A stretch of DNA of 64,000 nt from Rachycentron canadum. Its lineage: Eukaryota; Chordata; Actinopteri; Carangiformes; Rachycentridae. Each line of letters starts with the position of its first letter. Position 1 is the first letter of the stretch. Positions 53,400 through 64,000 of this stretch are shown piece by piece. The DNA is taken from positions 11,802,680-11,866,679 of the forward strand of contig CM076651.1 in the NCBI GenBank assembly GCA_038496675.1, given 5' to 3'. The notes below the pieces were generated by a model. It worked only from the letters and a program-made list of their open reading frames with translations. It searched no databases and was not told the DNA's origin. The position numbers and the translations under genes are program-made.

Positions 53400-54130
53400 T
53401 AGTGTCAGGGGTCCATCAACAACAAAACAAACTCAAGAACAAAATGTCCACAGTTCGAAAAAAAATGCTTCACAAAATATTGCAAAACAGTGATAATAGG
53501 CAGGTGCTTCTCTACGGATGCAGCTTGTTTGCTGTTCTGGTGCAGCTGAAAAGAAGAGACGGGGATGGCTCTCTCTTAATAAGCCCAGTGAGAGGACAGA
53601 GGACTCCAGATCATGACATTTAATTCTTGAAAACCAAATCCGAAAATCCGGATTGTGAAGACAATAATTCTGTTTAATCCCGTCTGTAACGCTGCACTTT
53701 CCATGATTGCTCGGTTTACAGCTGCCCCTGAGTAACAAGGCAGGGATTCGGTGACGTAGCTAACATGGTAGCACTGTCAACTTTAACCCAAATAACATTT
53801 CTGATGAAACGTGAAGCTTCTCAAATCTTTTTCAAATCATTGCACAATTTTCCTCCAAAGCCTTTAAAGAATGGGAAAAGATCCTGGTTAATCTAATTTT
53901 CTGAAGTGATGTGACTTTTTAATTGACCAGTCTTGTCAGCTTAAATCTGAAGATGTTTCTCATGCCCTGTCTTTTATCACCTTGGATACACATGCGCTCT
54001 ATTTTGTTATGAATTGATATAAAATATTAATATAAAAGTGTTATTGTGTGTTTGTGTATGTGCTTGTCTGCATGTTCATGAACAGGATGTTGTTTTGTTC
54101 TGTGTTCTACTGTTCTCCTCACCTGCTCAG
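53400..54130. other. Opsin upstream region
   Basis: No gene; contains the candidate Otx/Crx sites listed separately. Confidence 0.4.
53675..53893. promoter_or_regulatory. Candidate Otx/Crx-type sites upstream of the opsin
   Basis: TAATCC at 53675-53680 and TAATCT at 53888-53893 lie 330-550 bp upstream of the opsin ATG. An E-box-like CACATG lies near 53990. TAATC(C/T) elements drive pineal and photoreceptor genes in fish (established knowledge). The motifs are short and could be chance. Confidence 0.25.
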
Positions 54131-54139
54131 GGATTGCAA

Positions 54140-54400
54140 ATACAATCCATTATCTATTATCTATACGGCTAGGGCAGGGTTTACCCTGCACGGGTCGCCA
54201 GTCCATCGCAGGGCCGACACATAGAGACAAACCATTAACGCTCACACTCAATTTAGAGTCACCAATGAACCTAAACGTGCAGGTCTTTGAACTGTAGGAG
54301 GAAGATGAGTACAAGGAGGGAACCCACAAAGGCACAGGGATAACATGCAAACTCCACACTGAAAGGCCCCAGGCCCCGGGGTTCAAACCCTGAAGATGAT
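54140..54400 (+). mobile_element. 3' fragment of a teleost non-LTR retrotransposon (copy 1)
   Basis: Includes CGCCAGTCCATCGCAGGGCC, CAATTTAGAGTCACCAATGA, GTGCAGGTCTTTGAACTGTA and AACATGCAAACTCCACACTG, a string typical of a dispersed teleost LINE-like 3' tail. The family name is not certain. A diverged copy lies at 62080-62280. Confidence 0.7.
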
Positions 54401-54549
54401 GGATGGGTGGATGCAGTTGGAATTTAGTTAATAACTAAATCTGGTACAAGTGGAGTTTTTCTTGAAAGGATTATAAACATGGAGGGATTATAACTAGCCT
54501 CCAGCCTCTAGGGCTCAGGGGTCTTCGGTGGTCCCTGGGCTCGAAAACA

Positions 54550-55093
54550 ACAACAGAGACAAAAGTGACCACAAAGTGACGCAAAAGTCATAAAATTACT
54601 ACAAAGAGCCAGAAAAATGATGACAAAGACTAGAAAAAGACACAAAATGACTTCAAAGAGACAAAAAATGAAGACAAAGACTAGAAAAAGACGCAAATGA
54701 TGACAAAGTGCCAGAAATGACAACAAAGACTAGAAAAAGAAACAAAATGACGACAAAGAGCCAGAAAATTATGACAAAGACTAGAAAAATACACAAAATG
54801 ACAACAAAAATGCCAAAAGAAATGATGACAAAAACTAGAAAAAGACACAAAATGACTTCAAAGAGACAAAAAATGAAGACAAAGACTAGAAAAAGACACA
54901 ATGTGACTACAAAGTGCCACAAAATGACAACAAAGTCTAGAAAAAGACACAAAATGAATACAAAGTACCAGAAAATGACAACAAAGACTAGAAAAATACA
55001 CAAAATGACAACAAAAATGCCAAAACAAATGATGACAAAAGCTAGAAAAAGACACAAAATGACGACAAAGAGTCAGAAAATGATGACAAAGAC
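54550..55093 (+). repeat. Minisatellite, about 51-bp units with a four-unit higher-order period
   Basis: Units begin TAGAAAAAGACACAAAATGA at 54631, 54682, 54731, 54782, 54836, 54887, 54938, 54989 and 55043, with diverged units before 54631. Spacings are 51, 49, 51, 54, 51, 51, 51, 54. Because most are multiples of three, frames stay open on both strands (147 codons plus, 134 codons minus); these ORFs are not real genes. Confidence 0.93.
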
Positions 55094-55169
55094 ACACTGT
55101 TCAGTCCCGGTGGGTGGGTGGTGGTTTAATGTCTATACTAAGAGTCTCTAGTCCTAATCTTTTTAACCC

Positions 55170-55313
55170 CTGGGGATCTTCTGTGGTTCTTGCAGAATAA
55201 AGGACCAATTCCCCTCCCGGGCACTGGGGGGCGGAGGAGGGGCAGCGGGGCAGCTGCTGCTCCTTAAACCGGCTGCGTTTGCTCCGCCGGCGGTTGGAGA
55301 CACTTCAGACAAC
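55170..55313 (+). promoter_or_regulatory. GC-rich ddx20 promoter / 5' UTR
   Basis: GC-rich sequence begins abruptly at about 55170, after the minisatellite, and runs into exon 1. This suggests a compact CpG promoter. No TATA box seen. Confidence 0.4.
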
Positions 55314-58300
55314 ATGGCCTCCTCCGTGCGGAGAGCAGCCCACGACATAGAGACGCGAAAGCGGACCGATGATGTCCTGCTGTCGGATGGGATCGACTTC
55401 GGCTCCCTGCTGCTGTCCCCGGCCGTGCTGGACGGACTGTCGGCCGCAGGCTTTCAGAAACCCTCCCCGATCCAGCTCAAGGCCATCCCGCTGGGCCGCT
55501 GCGGACTCGGTGGGTTCGTCACGCTGCACGGGTCCCTCCGCGGGAACAAATAGTGCCTAAATGCACGGAAGTTGAATGTAACAGCACGAAACAGGGAGAC
55601 TGGCTGATCTGGATCTGGATCTGCAGATGTAGTGTTTCACTCGTGTAATTGAATGCCTCCTTTATATGCAAAGCTTGAGATGTCAGTCCTTTGTTTTTAT
55701 GATCTGCATGTCATCGGTGCCTTGGTGTTCCTGCCCATCATGTGACTAACTCACCCCTCACTCATCCTTTGGCTTAATCCGGTTTATTTGAGATTTGTTG
55801 GACCACCCCATGTTGCACAGTGATAAATGTGATTATTATAATTACATTAAAACTCATTTTACAGCCCTTTAATCTGATTTCTATGGCCTGATATCTGGCC
55901 CTAAATTAAAATGTAAGTCTAAGAATAAACACAAAGCTTTCTTTTTTACATTTAAGCCAAAACAGTATTATTTCTGTCGTGTTATTCAGTTCTTTTACTA
56001 CATTTTGTCAGTGTTGGTGCTGCAGCACAATGATGGGTAAAATGGTGACCAGCGTCATTGATCACGGCTGACATCTCAATTATTCACCATGTTTAACACT
56101 AGTTGCTTGATGCACAAAGTTGTTGATTGTACTTGGATGCGAGCCGTTGGCTGTGGATGGTCAGACTGGTTTAATTGTGGATAGGAGGCACCTCTAGTTG
56201 TGAAGCATCAATATTGTACCTAATTGAGTTAAATTAACCCTGGAGGTGAAAACTGTGGTCGTGATTATTCCCCAGAAAACTGCTCAGTCCCACATTGTCC
56301 ATCTGCTGTTACAGATTTGATCGTACAGGCCAAGTCTGGAACAGGAAAGACATGTGTGTTCTGCACAATCGCCCTGGACTCTCTGATCCTGGAGAATCCA
56401 GCGACTCAGGTGAGTGGATTTCCTCCACAGTGGAGATCGAGATGAATACAGAAAAACTTGCATTTTTACCCTTGTGTATGTTCAATTGTATATATGAATG
56501 TCTGTTTATATGGACTTTGAGTTCGGGCCCGCAACTGCTGTTATATATGATATATATCTATAACTATATAGGTATGTGCTATATATATATATATATACAG
56601 AAAAATATTTTTGCTTAAATATTCAAAATGTTTGTATTTTATAAAAAAAGAGAAATGCATCTTTCTCATTCTTTTAATCTCACTGATTAAAGCACCTTTG
56701 ATGTAAATAATTGTCAGCCCTTAGGCATCTTTAAACTGATAAAACTTCTGCTTTCACCTCTTTATTTATCGCTACACAGATGGTCATGAGTAGTAATCAC
56801 TTTGGTTTTGTGGGGTCTCTTAATCTGATGAATTTAAGATGCTCAGTGTCATGATGTAAATGAAAAAGGACAGTTATTGACAGTGGAGACCTGTCGGGCC
56901 TTGTTGATGAACTGGCTGCATTCTAGTGCTTTGTAATCTTATTAGCTGCACGGTCTAGATGAGTGGGAACCAGCCAGCACCTGTCTATCTTTAATCTACT
57001 CCTAATCTAATATAAATTGTTGTTGACGTCTAACTTCGATCAAACATTTTTTTTTTGTTTTGTTTTGTTTTTGGTCCTGCAGGTTCTTGTGTTGGCTCCT
57101 ACCCGTGAGATAGCAGTGCAGATCCACTCAGTAGTGATGGCCATAGGCTGTGCCATGGAGGGCCTGGAGTGCCACGTTTTCATCGGGGGCAGGCCTGTGA
57201 GTCAGGACAAACCCCACCTAAAGAAGTGCCATGTAGCTGTGGGATCACCTGGTAAGAGGCCAGTGGGATATTAATAGACGTTTATGTAACTGTAATATTT
57301 GTGTCTTATAACTATGTTCCTGGTTACGAACACAGGTCGTATCAAACAGCTTATTGAGCTGGGCATGTTGTCCACTGCCAGCATCAGACTGTTTGTCCTG
57401 GATGAGGCAGACAAGCTGCTGGAGGAGGGCAGTTTCCAGGAGCAGATAAAGTAAGATGGACAGAAGCGTTTATAATCTCGCTCATGTTTAATTATTATAA
57501 TCATGATTGTGATAATAAACACATTTTGATAAATGAAATACTGTACAATACATTGATGCACATCTACAAACCTACAAATGCTGAAACTGTCTCCCCCGCT
57601 TGCTGCTCCTCTTCAGCTGGATCTTCTCCTCTCTGCCTGTGAACAAACAGATGCTTGCGCTCTCTGCCACCTACCCAGAATCCCTTGCGCAGCACCTTAC
57701 CCGTTACATGAGAGAGCCCACCTTTGTTAGACTCAATCCCAGTGACATGGGCCTCAAAGGTAAGACACTTTTTTTGGGCTGAGAAAAAAAAAAATTCAGT
57801 CAAAATGATCTGACCCATCAGCTCTGTACAGTTCACATGTTTAAGCTGTACACTGCTGAGAATTGATTACTATCCTGGGGAACGGAGGCTGTGTTCAGGG
57901 CCTGGCATTAACATCCATCCCAGGTGATCTAAAAAATATTTTACTATGTAAAACCTCATTTCCTGATCACATGTGGAGATGCATTTTAATGCCTGGTATG
58001 AATTATGGTAAGAGTTGTCTGCTTACGATCTGCTCATCAGCGTCACATCTTCATGCAAGGTCTGACCAGGGGCCAGAAATTCCTCAAAATAAGGCTGCGT
58101 TGAAAATGTAATTTCTTCCAGAGGGTGTGAGGTGTCTGAGAGTAAACAGAGAGTAACATAAGGCCTGCTCTGAAAACATTTATCTCTTTGACAGAATCAC
58201 ATTTAGACCTTGTGTTTACTATTAGTTTTTTTTCTTCATTGTGCAGAAAACGAATGAAGGAAAATAAATGGCTTCATCAGAGATAAAGAAAACTAGCCTT

Positions 58301-61300
58301 GATATTGATGAATGTCATTGACAGTTACGTTATACTTGAATGAATGTTCATGTATGTTGTCGCTGTGTGCCCCCCCCCCCCCAGGGTTGAAGCAGTATTA
58401 CAAGTTGGTGCAGTCTCATCCGTTGCCTCACAAGGTTTTCGAGGAGAAGGTGCAGCACTTGCTTGAGCTGTTCAGTAAAATCCCATTCAACCAGGCCCTG
58501 GTGTTTTCCAACCTACACACAAGGTAATGCATCAGTCCACTGCACATCCTCGTCCACGTAGGTGCTGTTGAGCGTATATCTGAAAAGTGATGATGTAGAA
58601 ACAGTTTAGTGAAGTGATGTTGGATTTACTCCCACAGGGCTCAGCACCTGGCAGACATCCTGTCCTCCAAAGGCTTACCTGCTGTTTGTATCTCAGGTGA
58701 GGTGGGTTTTTAAAACCAGTGATATTTGTATAATATAATCAATCATGTAGATTTTGATTTGTCATAGTTTAGGCGACGCTTTATTTTTGACTGTTCTCTT
58801 TTTGATATTTAAACTGTGAATTGGCTATTGGTGACCCGTAACATGTCATAGGCAGTTCATTGCTTTTGATTGTCAGACTGCAAACCCTAAAGTTATTCGG
58901 TTTATTATCACATAGAAAAAAGAAAATCAACAAATTCTCACAACTGAGAAACTGGAAAAGAATTATTTTTGGCATTTTGTTTCGATTCTGTGATATTTTA
59001 CAGAATCGGTTGATTGGGTTTTGTCTGGTTTTCTCTTTTTTGTGAAAGATATGATTTATATTGTCGTAGCGTGGTTGATTATAGTCGATCGGATTTGATG
59101 TGACAGTGTGTGATGACCTGTTCAGGTGGTCTGAGTCAGGACCAGAGGCTGGAGGCCATGTCAAAACTGAAGCAGTACCAGTGCAGGGTGCTCATCTCCA
59201 CTGACCTGGTGAGACACACGTTTTATTGCAGTGCTTTTCCATATGTCTCCTGTCGCTTGCATTCTTGTCTTCATGTATCTTTTCCAAGTGTTATTGTAGG
59301 CTATTCAGCTCCTGTGCTTTATTCCTGATGGTCCTTTCTGTCCTTTTCTTCCCATCAGACTTCCAGAGGTATAGATGCAGAGAAAGTCAACTTGGTGATA
59401 AACTTGGACGTACCCCAGGACTGGGAAACCTACATGCACAGAATCGGACGGGCGGGACGCTTCGGTTAGTAACCAATACAGTCTTGGTTATGGCAGGAGC
59501 CAGAAATCAAGAGGCAACCGCAAGCAGCGTTTATGTGATATTCAGCAGTTTCACCTTTTTCACGTCCCCCAGTCAGGCAGCTCCAGGTGGCTGATGACAA
59601 TTTGCAGGAGGAGGAGGATGAAGGGGAGGAGAGGGCGTCTGCAGAGAAGTTGCCTCGTTATTGCAGAGTCTATCTTCTGTTTGTATAGCTTTTTGGAGAA
59701 GTTGTTTTCAGTTGGACACTTTCGCCCACTAACTTGACCCAAAACCCAAACTAAAATAGCTTCAGGGTGATTATTACTTAACGTCAAAAAGAAAAGAGAG
59801 AGTGCTTCATTTTGCTGCGTTCACTTGTCCTTTTCCAGCAGGTATGATTTTAAAGATAGCATGCCTTTTCAAAGATTTAACATTGCCAACAAAAGTAACA
59901 AAAGCCAACCATATACTTAACAAACAAATCCACTTCAGTGTTGCAGTCGCTACAGAAAATGGTGTAAAAAGCTGTTATCTTGCTCTGAATTAGACCCGAT
60001 TTGCTTCATTAATTTCCTCTTTCTCACTGAGGGATTAGCAGGTCTGACCCCTCTCACAGGATCAGTAGGTTCCCTAATCATGTGCATTTAATTAGAATTA
60101 TCTTGATTTAACCCGTGTTGTCTTGAAAACAGGAGGTAATTCAATTCACACATATACATACACTATATATGTGTGGGGGGGGCACATGCTACCCCTGGAT
60201 ATACAACCCATATACCCTCCTTTACCCCTGTCTGTTATATGAATGGGCTCTCATCAGGATTGCATTTTGTTTGTAGGCACTCAGGGGCTGGCGGTGACCT
60301 ACTGTTGCCATGGTGAGGAGGAGAACAAGATGATGGCCATTGCTCAAAAGTGCGGCCTGAGTTTGTCCGCATTGCCTTGTAAGTCCTGTCTGCGTGTATT
60401 TGGGTAGTTTTAGATCCAGTGCACATTGTCTTTTCCCTCCTTGTATATTTTTTCTTTTTAAAACAAAACATTTCATTTAATGTTAATGTGGGACAGTAGT
60501 TCCAGTCTCATCTGTCTCCTGTGCTTTCAGCCACCATTGAGCCTGGGTTGATGGACGAGCCATGCGACTGGGATGTCTGCACTGAGGCTTCCACCCCAGG
60601 CTCGTTGTCCCAGCTTGTTTCTAGGACAGAGAAGAAGAAGAGGCGCGACAAGGCTGACGTGCCTGTTGCTGCTTCCATCACAGACCAAGCTGTACAGCAC
60701 AGTGGACCAACAAAGCCAGAGAAGACCCATCCAACACCCAGGCCTGAAGGGAATGTCAGAAACGTATCACCTCCGAGTCGTGCTCAGGCGGTGCAGACTC
60801 GAAAACAGCTGCAAGACGCTCTCCCCAAGATCCCTCCTCTCAGCTCGTTCAAGAGTTGCAGGTCAAAGTTTATGACCTTTGAGGAAGCTGAGCAGGACTT
60901 CCACAGCTTCATTACCACGGGTTTGGGGAGATCAGTGGAGGTCATAAGAGAGTTCAGGGGTCAAGAGGACGACAGGCCCAGTGATGATAACGGGCACAGA
61001 GAGTCTGTCACACTTACTGACGATGGAGGTCCAAATTTAACACAAAATAGAGAAAGCTGGAAAGCTAACTTTTCACATCCAAGACGGGTTTCTAGTTCTT
61101 CTAGCTCCCAGTCGGACATGGAGGAGACGCAGCAGGATAACGAGACGCTGGGAGGTTCAAACAACATTAGAGGAGGCGAACGCAGAGCAGCGACGCAACC
61201 TCAGGCCGATACCAGGAACACACCAACGGCACCCAAACCAAAATCAAATCCCAAAGCTCGTACTGCCTGTGCACCCAAAACGTATTGCCAGACAACTGGT

Positions 61301-61702
61301 GCATCAATTGGGAGAGCTTCGTCACAGCCGGAGAGCTGTGATCTGATGCGTGGTGCAGATTCAGACAGGGAAACCAATCGGGCCACTCCGACGCAGACTG
61401 GCGGAAGGGAATCGAGAAATATGAACGAGGAGATTAGGAAACGGAGCAAAAAGCTCTCGGAGAAGATGGATAGAGAGCGAGAGAGGGACAGGGATGAAAG
61501 TGAACAAGATGAAGAGGAAGAAGACGATGAGTGCAGCGCTGAAAATTACTGGAGAGCCTGCTACAGAGCCTGGGATAATTACTACGCCTCCATGTCTTTT
61601 TTTCAAGAGCAGGGCTACCAAAGCTACTACAGTGTAGCTCAGAACTGGATGGCAGCTTATCGCATGAATTCCGTCTACATGGAAGAACTCATGAAGCAGT
61701 GA
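55314..61702 (+). CDS. ddx20: DEAD-box helicase 20 / Gemin3, 11 exons, 792 aa
   Basis: Exons: 55314-55509, 56315-56409, 57083-57251, 57336-57450, 57617-57759, 58385-58523, 58638-58696, 59126-59208, 59359-59464, 60277-60378, 60531-61702; phases join (2,379 nt). ATP-dependent RNA helicase of the SMN-Gemin complex (snRNP assembly). Visible: Q-motif region GFQKPSPIQLKAIPLGRCGL, Walker A AKSGTGKT 71-78, PTREIA, DEAD 176-179, SAT 208-210, STDLTSRGID, HRIGRAGR 360-367. The long last exon encodes an acidic, Ser-rich tail ending in a Trp/Tyr-rich block (YWRACYRAWDNYY, SWMAAYRMN-like) as in human DDX20. The ATG has good context (aacATGGcc). Head-to-head with the opsin gene. Length is slightly under the human protein (about 824 aa). 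Confidence 0.97.
58370..58382 (+). repeat. Poly(C) tract at a ddx20 splice acceptor
   Basis: Thirteen consecutive C are followed by AG, then exon 6 at 58385 (GGTTGAAGCAG). The homopolymer is the whole proximal pyrimidine tract. Confidence 0.95.
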
Positions 61703-61900
61703 AATGTCCCTATCTGGTCGTGAAGATGAACAATGACACGTTACATTTCCTGTATAAAGTGAATGTGACAGGCAGGACTTGGATATAATTTTGTTGCACT
61801 TCTGGCCTAACTTACAGCTCAGTTTTTTTTTGTTTTGTTTTTTTTTGAGTGTGTATATTTCAACAAATCCATACCATGTACTGTACAACATTATTTTTCT

Positions 61901-61906
61901 AATAAA
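61901..61906 (+). terminator. ddx20 polyadenylation signal
   Basis: AATAAA 199 bases after the ddx20 stop, following T-rich sequence; the only canonical signal close downstream. Confidence 0.6.
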
Positions 61907-62079
61907 TTACCAGTATGGAGCATGAAATTCTACCTTATTACATTTACAACTCGATGCATTTGCAAGCAAAAGCAACAACGCCTTCAAGGTCCGTCCTTGC
62001 ATCCCGTTAGCTATACGGCATAGTTGTGCAGGTTCGTGGGAGGGGGTGGGTGCTCAGGTAGTGCTCAAGTGGCCAATCC

Positions 62080-62280
62080 CAGCGGGACACCGGGGCGAGG
62101 ACGGGGTACAACCTGGACTGTAGGGGGTGGGGGGGGGGGCCATTCACGCCTACAGGGCAATTTAGAGTCACCAATAAACCCGGAGTACCCGGAGGGATCC
62201 CCGGGCACGGAAAAGACCCAGGCCCAGGCCTCAAACACGGAACCTTCTTGCTGTGAGCCAACAGTGACCACTGTACCACC
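62080..62280 (+). mobile_element. 3' fragment of a teleost non-LTR retrotransposon (copy 2)
   Basis: Shares GGGCAATTTAGAGTCACCAAT, CCCGGAGTACCCGGAGGGAT-like and CCTCAAACACGGAACCTTCT with the family seen at 54140-54400. Interrupted by a G-run near 62127-62139. Confidence 0.65.
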
Positions 62281-62700
62281 ACCACCAAGATCTTCACATT
62301 CAAACTCTTTAGAATATACATCAATCTATCAGTGTAATCTGATGTTTATAGAGGAAGGTGAAGGGAGGAGGAGGATGGGGGGCTGTGTAGCTGTATGTAC
62401 TCTCTTCAGCAAGGTCAGACAACTCCACAGGCTCCTGATTGCAGGCTAATCAACCTACCCACCATCCACCAATCAGCGCTGGGCAACACAAAAGGCAAAC
62501 ACCCTTGAATAAATTAATTTAAACCAGAGGCCCACTTCAACAGGTTTTTTTTTTTTTTTTCTGTAGCATTTAAGTTACCAATTTAAATCATGGTGCAGCA
62601 GCAGAGCAGGTGAATGGTTTATGAGCCACTGGTGCAGACTGTGACCTGTTTGACAGAGGTTTCACATTTAAAGCCTCAATGAGAGGAAGCGCTGGACGCA

Positions 62701-63792
62701 ATGGACGTTCACACTCTGCGGAACCAGACGGCCGCGCGCGGCGAGTCTCGGGCGGACGCCGCGTTTCTCCTGTTCAACTGCGCGGTCTTGACCTTCACAC
62801 TCATCTTGGGTTTGCCCGGGAACCTGTGGATCTGCTGGGTGGTTTCCAGGACCAAGAGCCTGCGGACGTGCAACAACGCGCTGCTGGTCAGCTTGGCCGC
62901 CAGTGACCTCCTGAAGTGCTCCGTGGACACTCCGCTGCTGCTCTTCTCCTTCCTGCGCTATGGGAAGGGCAGACAGGTGCCGGTGCCCGTGTGCACCCTG
63001 CAGCAGTTCACCTATGCCCTGTGCAGCTGTGTGCAGCTGCTCACGCTGGTCAGCATCAGCGTGGAGCGCTTCCAAGCCATCGCCTTTCCTTTCCAAACCG
63101 AGGGGAGGAAGGCGAGGGTCCGTCTCTGGATCCTGTCCATCTGGGCGGGCGGCCTCATCTTGGCCGCGGTCTCTCTGACTCTTTCCAAGAAAGCGCTTTT
63201 CTACATGCTCTGTCGTCCGCACATTGGCGGGTACGGCCAGGAGCATCTGCAGTACTCGGATCCATTTGGACCCTACGTGCTGGTGCCGGTGTGGGCACTG
63301 TCTCTGACTTTGATCCTTATCCACTACATGCGCATCTTTAAGGTCGTGAGGCAGCACCGGAAGAAACTGTTCCACCGGGGCGTCCAGCTGAGGCCGACGG
63401 TGTCGGAGCACGTCTGGGCCTGGCTGAGTGTCTCGGCGAAGCCGGCGGCGCGGACAGCACCGCGGGACTCCTTCGAGTCTCTGCCCCCGGTGGGCTCCGG
63501 CAGCCCGCCGCCGCCGCCGCCGCCTCCCCGCCGAACCGTGCTCCTGGTGGCCGAGGCCGGTACCTCCTGCGCGGGGGAGTCCACAGGACGAGTGTCCGCC
63601 CCCGGGAGACCTCCCGAGATCGTCGGGGCAGTTTGTCTTCTGACCCCCGGGGCCAAGGAGCGGGGGAAGAAGCAGATGGAGGGGAAGGTGGCGCAGCGTT
63701 TTGGGTACATAATCATTGCGTCCACGCTTTTCTGGGTGCCCATGGTGGTTATTTTGCTAATGAATGTCAACTCTTGGCAGGACACGGACAGA
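62701..63792 (+). CDS. Class A (rhodopsin-like) GPCR, first coding exon, 3' end outside window
   Basis: ATG at 62701; 364 codons to a donor (GACAGA/gtgagt) in phase 0. Six membrane segments are visible: TM1 with GN 40-41, TM2 with D69, TM3 with C98 and ERF 122-124 in place of DRY, TM4 W148, TM5 about 191-209, TM6 with FWVP 344-347. There is an N-glycosylation site NQT at 8-10. The third intracellular loop is long (about 115 residues) and Pro/Arg-rich with a run of eight prolines; the DNA there is very GC-rich. TM7 and NPxxY must lie in a later exon beyond the window. Reading through the intron gives a spurious poly-Phe tail. I cannot name the receptor. Confidence 0.85.
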
Positions 63793-64000
63793 GTGAGTTT
63801 AGCAGTGTTTTTTTTTTTTTTTTTTTGGGTTCACACAACACTGCAAAATCTGAATAATAAAAACCTTGTGCATGGTAATACAGCCCTTCAACATTTGTTC
63901 TTAGGTGGTGTGCATAGATATTAGACATCTTTCAAAATAACAAAGCATCCATCGCATGAAATGCAAAGTCAACAAAAACTTGAAATTTAAAGTAGCCTAT

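Noticed and set aside
54653..55151. Long ORFs on both strands (lysine/threonine-rich; hydrophobic Phe/Val/Leu-rich)
   Set aside because: Products of the 51-bp minisatellite, whose unit length is a multiple of three.
63793..63924. C-terminal read-through of the GPCR with a poly-Phe stretch
   Set aside because: This is intron: a gtgagt donor precedes it and the Phe run is a poly(T) tract.
1..64000. CRISPR arrays, tRNA/rRNA genes, defence or biosynthetic clusters
   Set aside because: None seen; all tandem repeats are microsatellites or the one minisatellite, and the genes are ordinary vertebrate genes.

Overview
The window is vertebrate nuclear DNA, almost certainly from a ray-finned (teleost) fish. 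The genes are split into many short exons with GT-AG junctions. Long (GT)n/(CA)n tracts are abundant, and there are degraded teleost-type MITEs and non-LTR retrotransposon tails. The gene set is vertebrate, including a non-visual opsin of the pineal/parietal group. No bacterial, phage or CRISPR features are present. All gene models were built by hand by joining exons so that reading phase is kept; homology calls rest on remembered family sequences, with no database search.

Layout, left to right. (1) 1-3,611: a possible 5' exon/promoter around 150-900, then AT-rich sequence with an old transposon. (2) 3,612-12,889, minus strand: p4htm (transmembrane prolyl 4-hydroxylase), nine coding exons, 505 aa. 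(3) 9,831-11,759, plus strand: a complete four-exon secreted frizzled-related gene (SFRP2-like, 385 aa) nested inside p4htm intron 2. (4) 12,890-13,900: a GC-rich divergent promoter for p4htm and a short plus-strand transcript. That transcript can encode two tiny peptides in tandem, the second a 27-residue potential membrane microprotein. This is the most likely undescribed item here. (5) about 15,450-49,838, plus strand: cdk16 (PCTAIRE-1 kinase), with a CpG-rich 5' region, 16 coding exons, an alternative first coding exon at 30,017, and a long 3' UTR containing a TTAA-flanked MITE. (6) 50,901-53,342, minus strand: a parietopsin/parapinopsin-type opsin, five exons, 347 aa, tail-to-tail with cdk16. 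(7) 54,550-55,093: a minisatellite with a four-unit higher-order repeat. (8) 55,314-61,702, plus strand: ddx20 (Gemin3 DEAD-box helicase), 11 exons, 792 aa. (9) 62,701 to the window edge: the 5' part of an unassigned class A GPCR.

The genes do not form one pathway. P4HTM is an ER oxygen-dependent hydroxylase, the SFRP a secreted Wnt modulator, CDK16 a cyclin-Y-dependent kinase, the opsin a photoreceptor GPCR, and DDX20 part of the SMN complex for snRNP assembly. The interesting points concern gene architecture (nesting, divergent promoter, alternative promoter, repeats used as splice signals or UTR) rather than a shared system.
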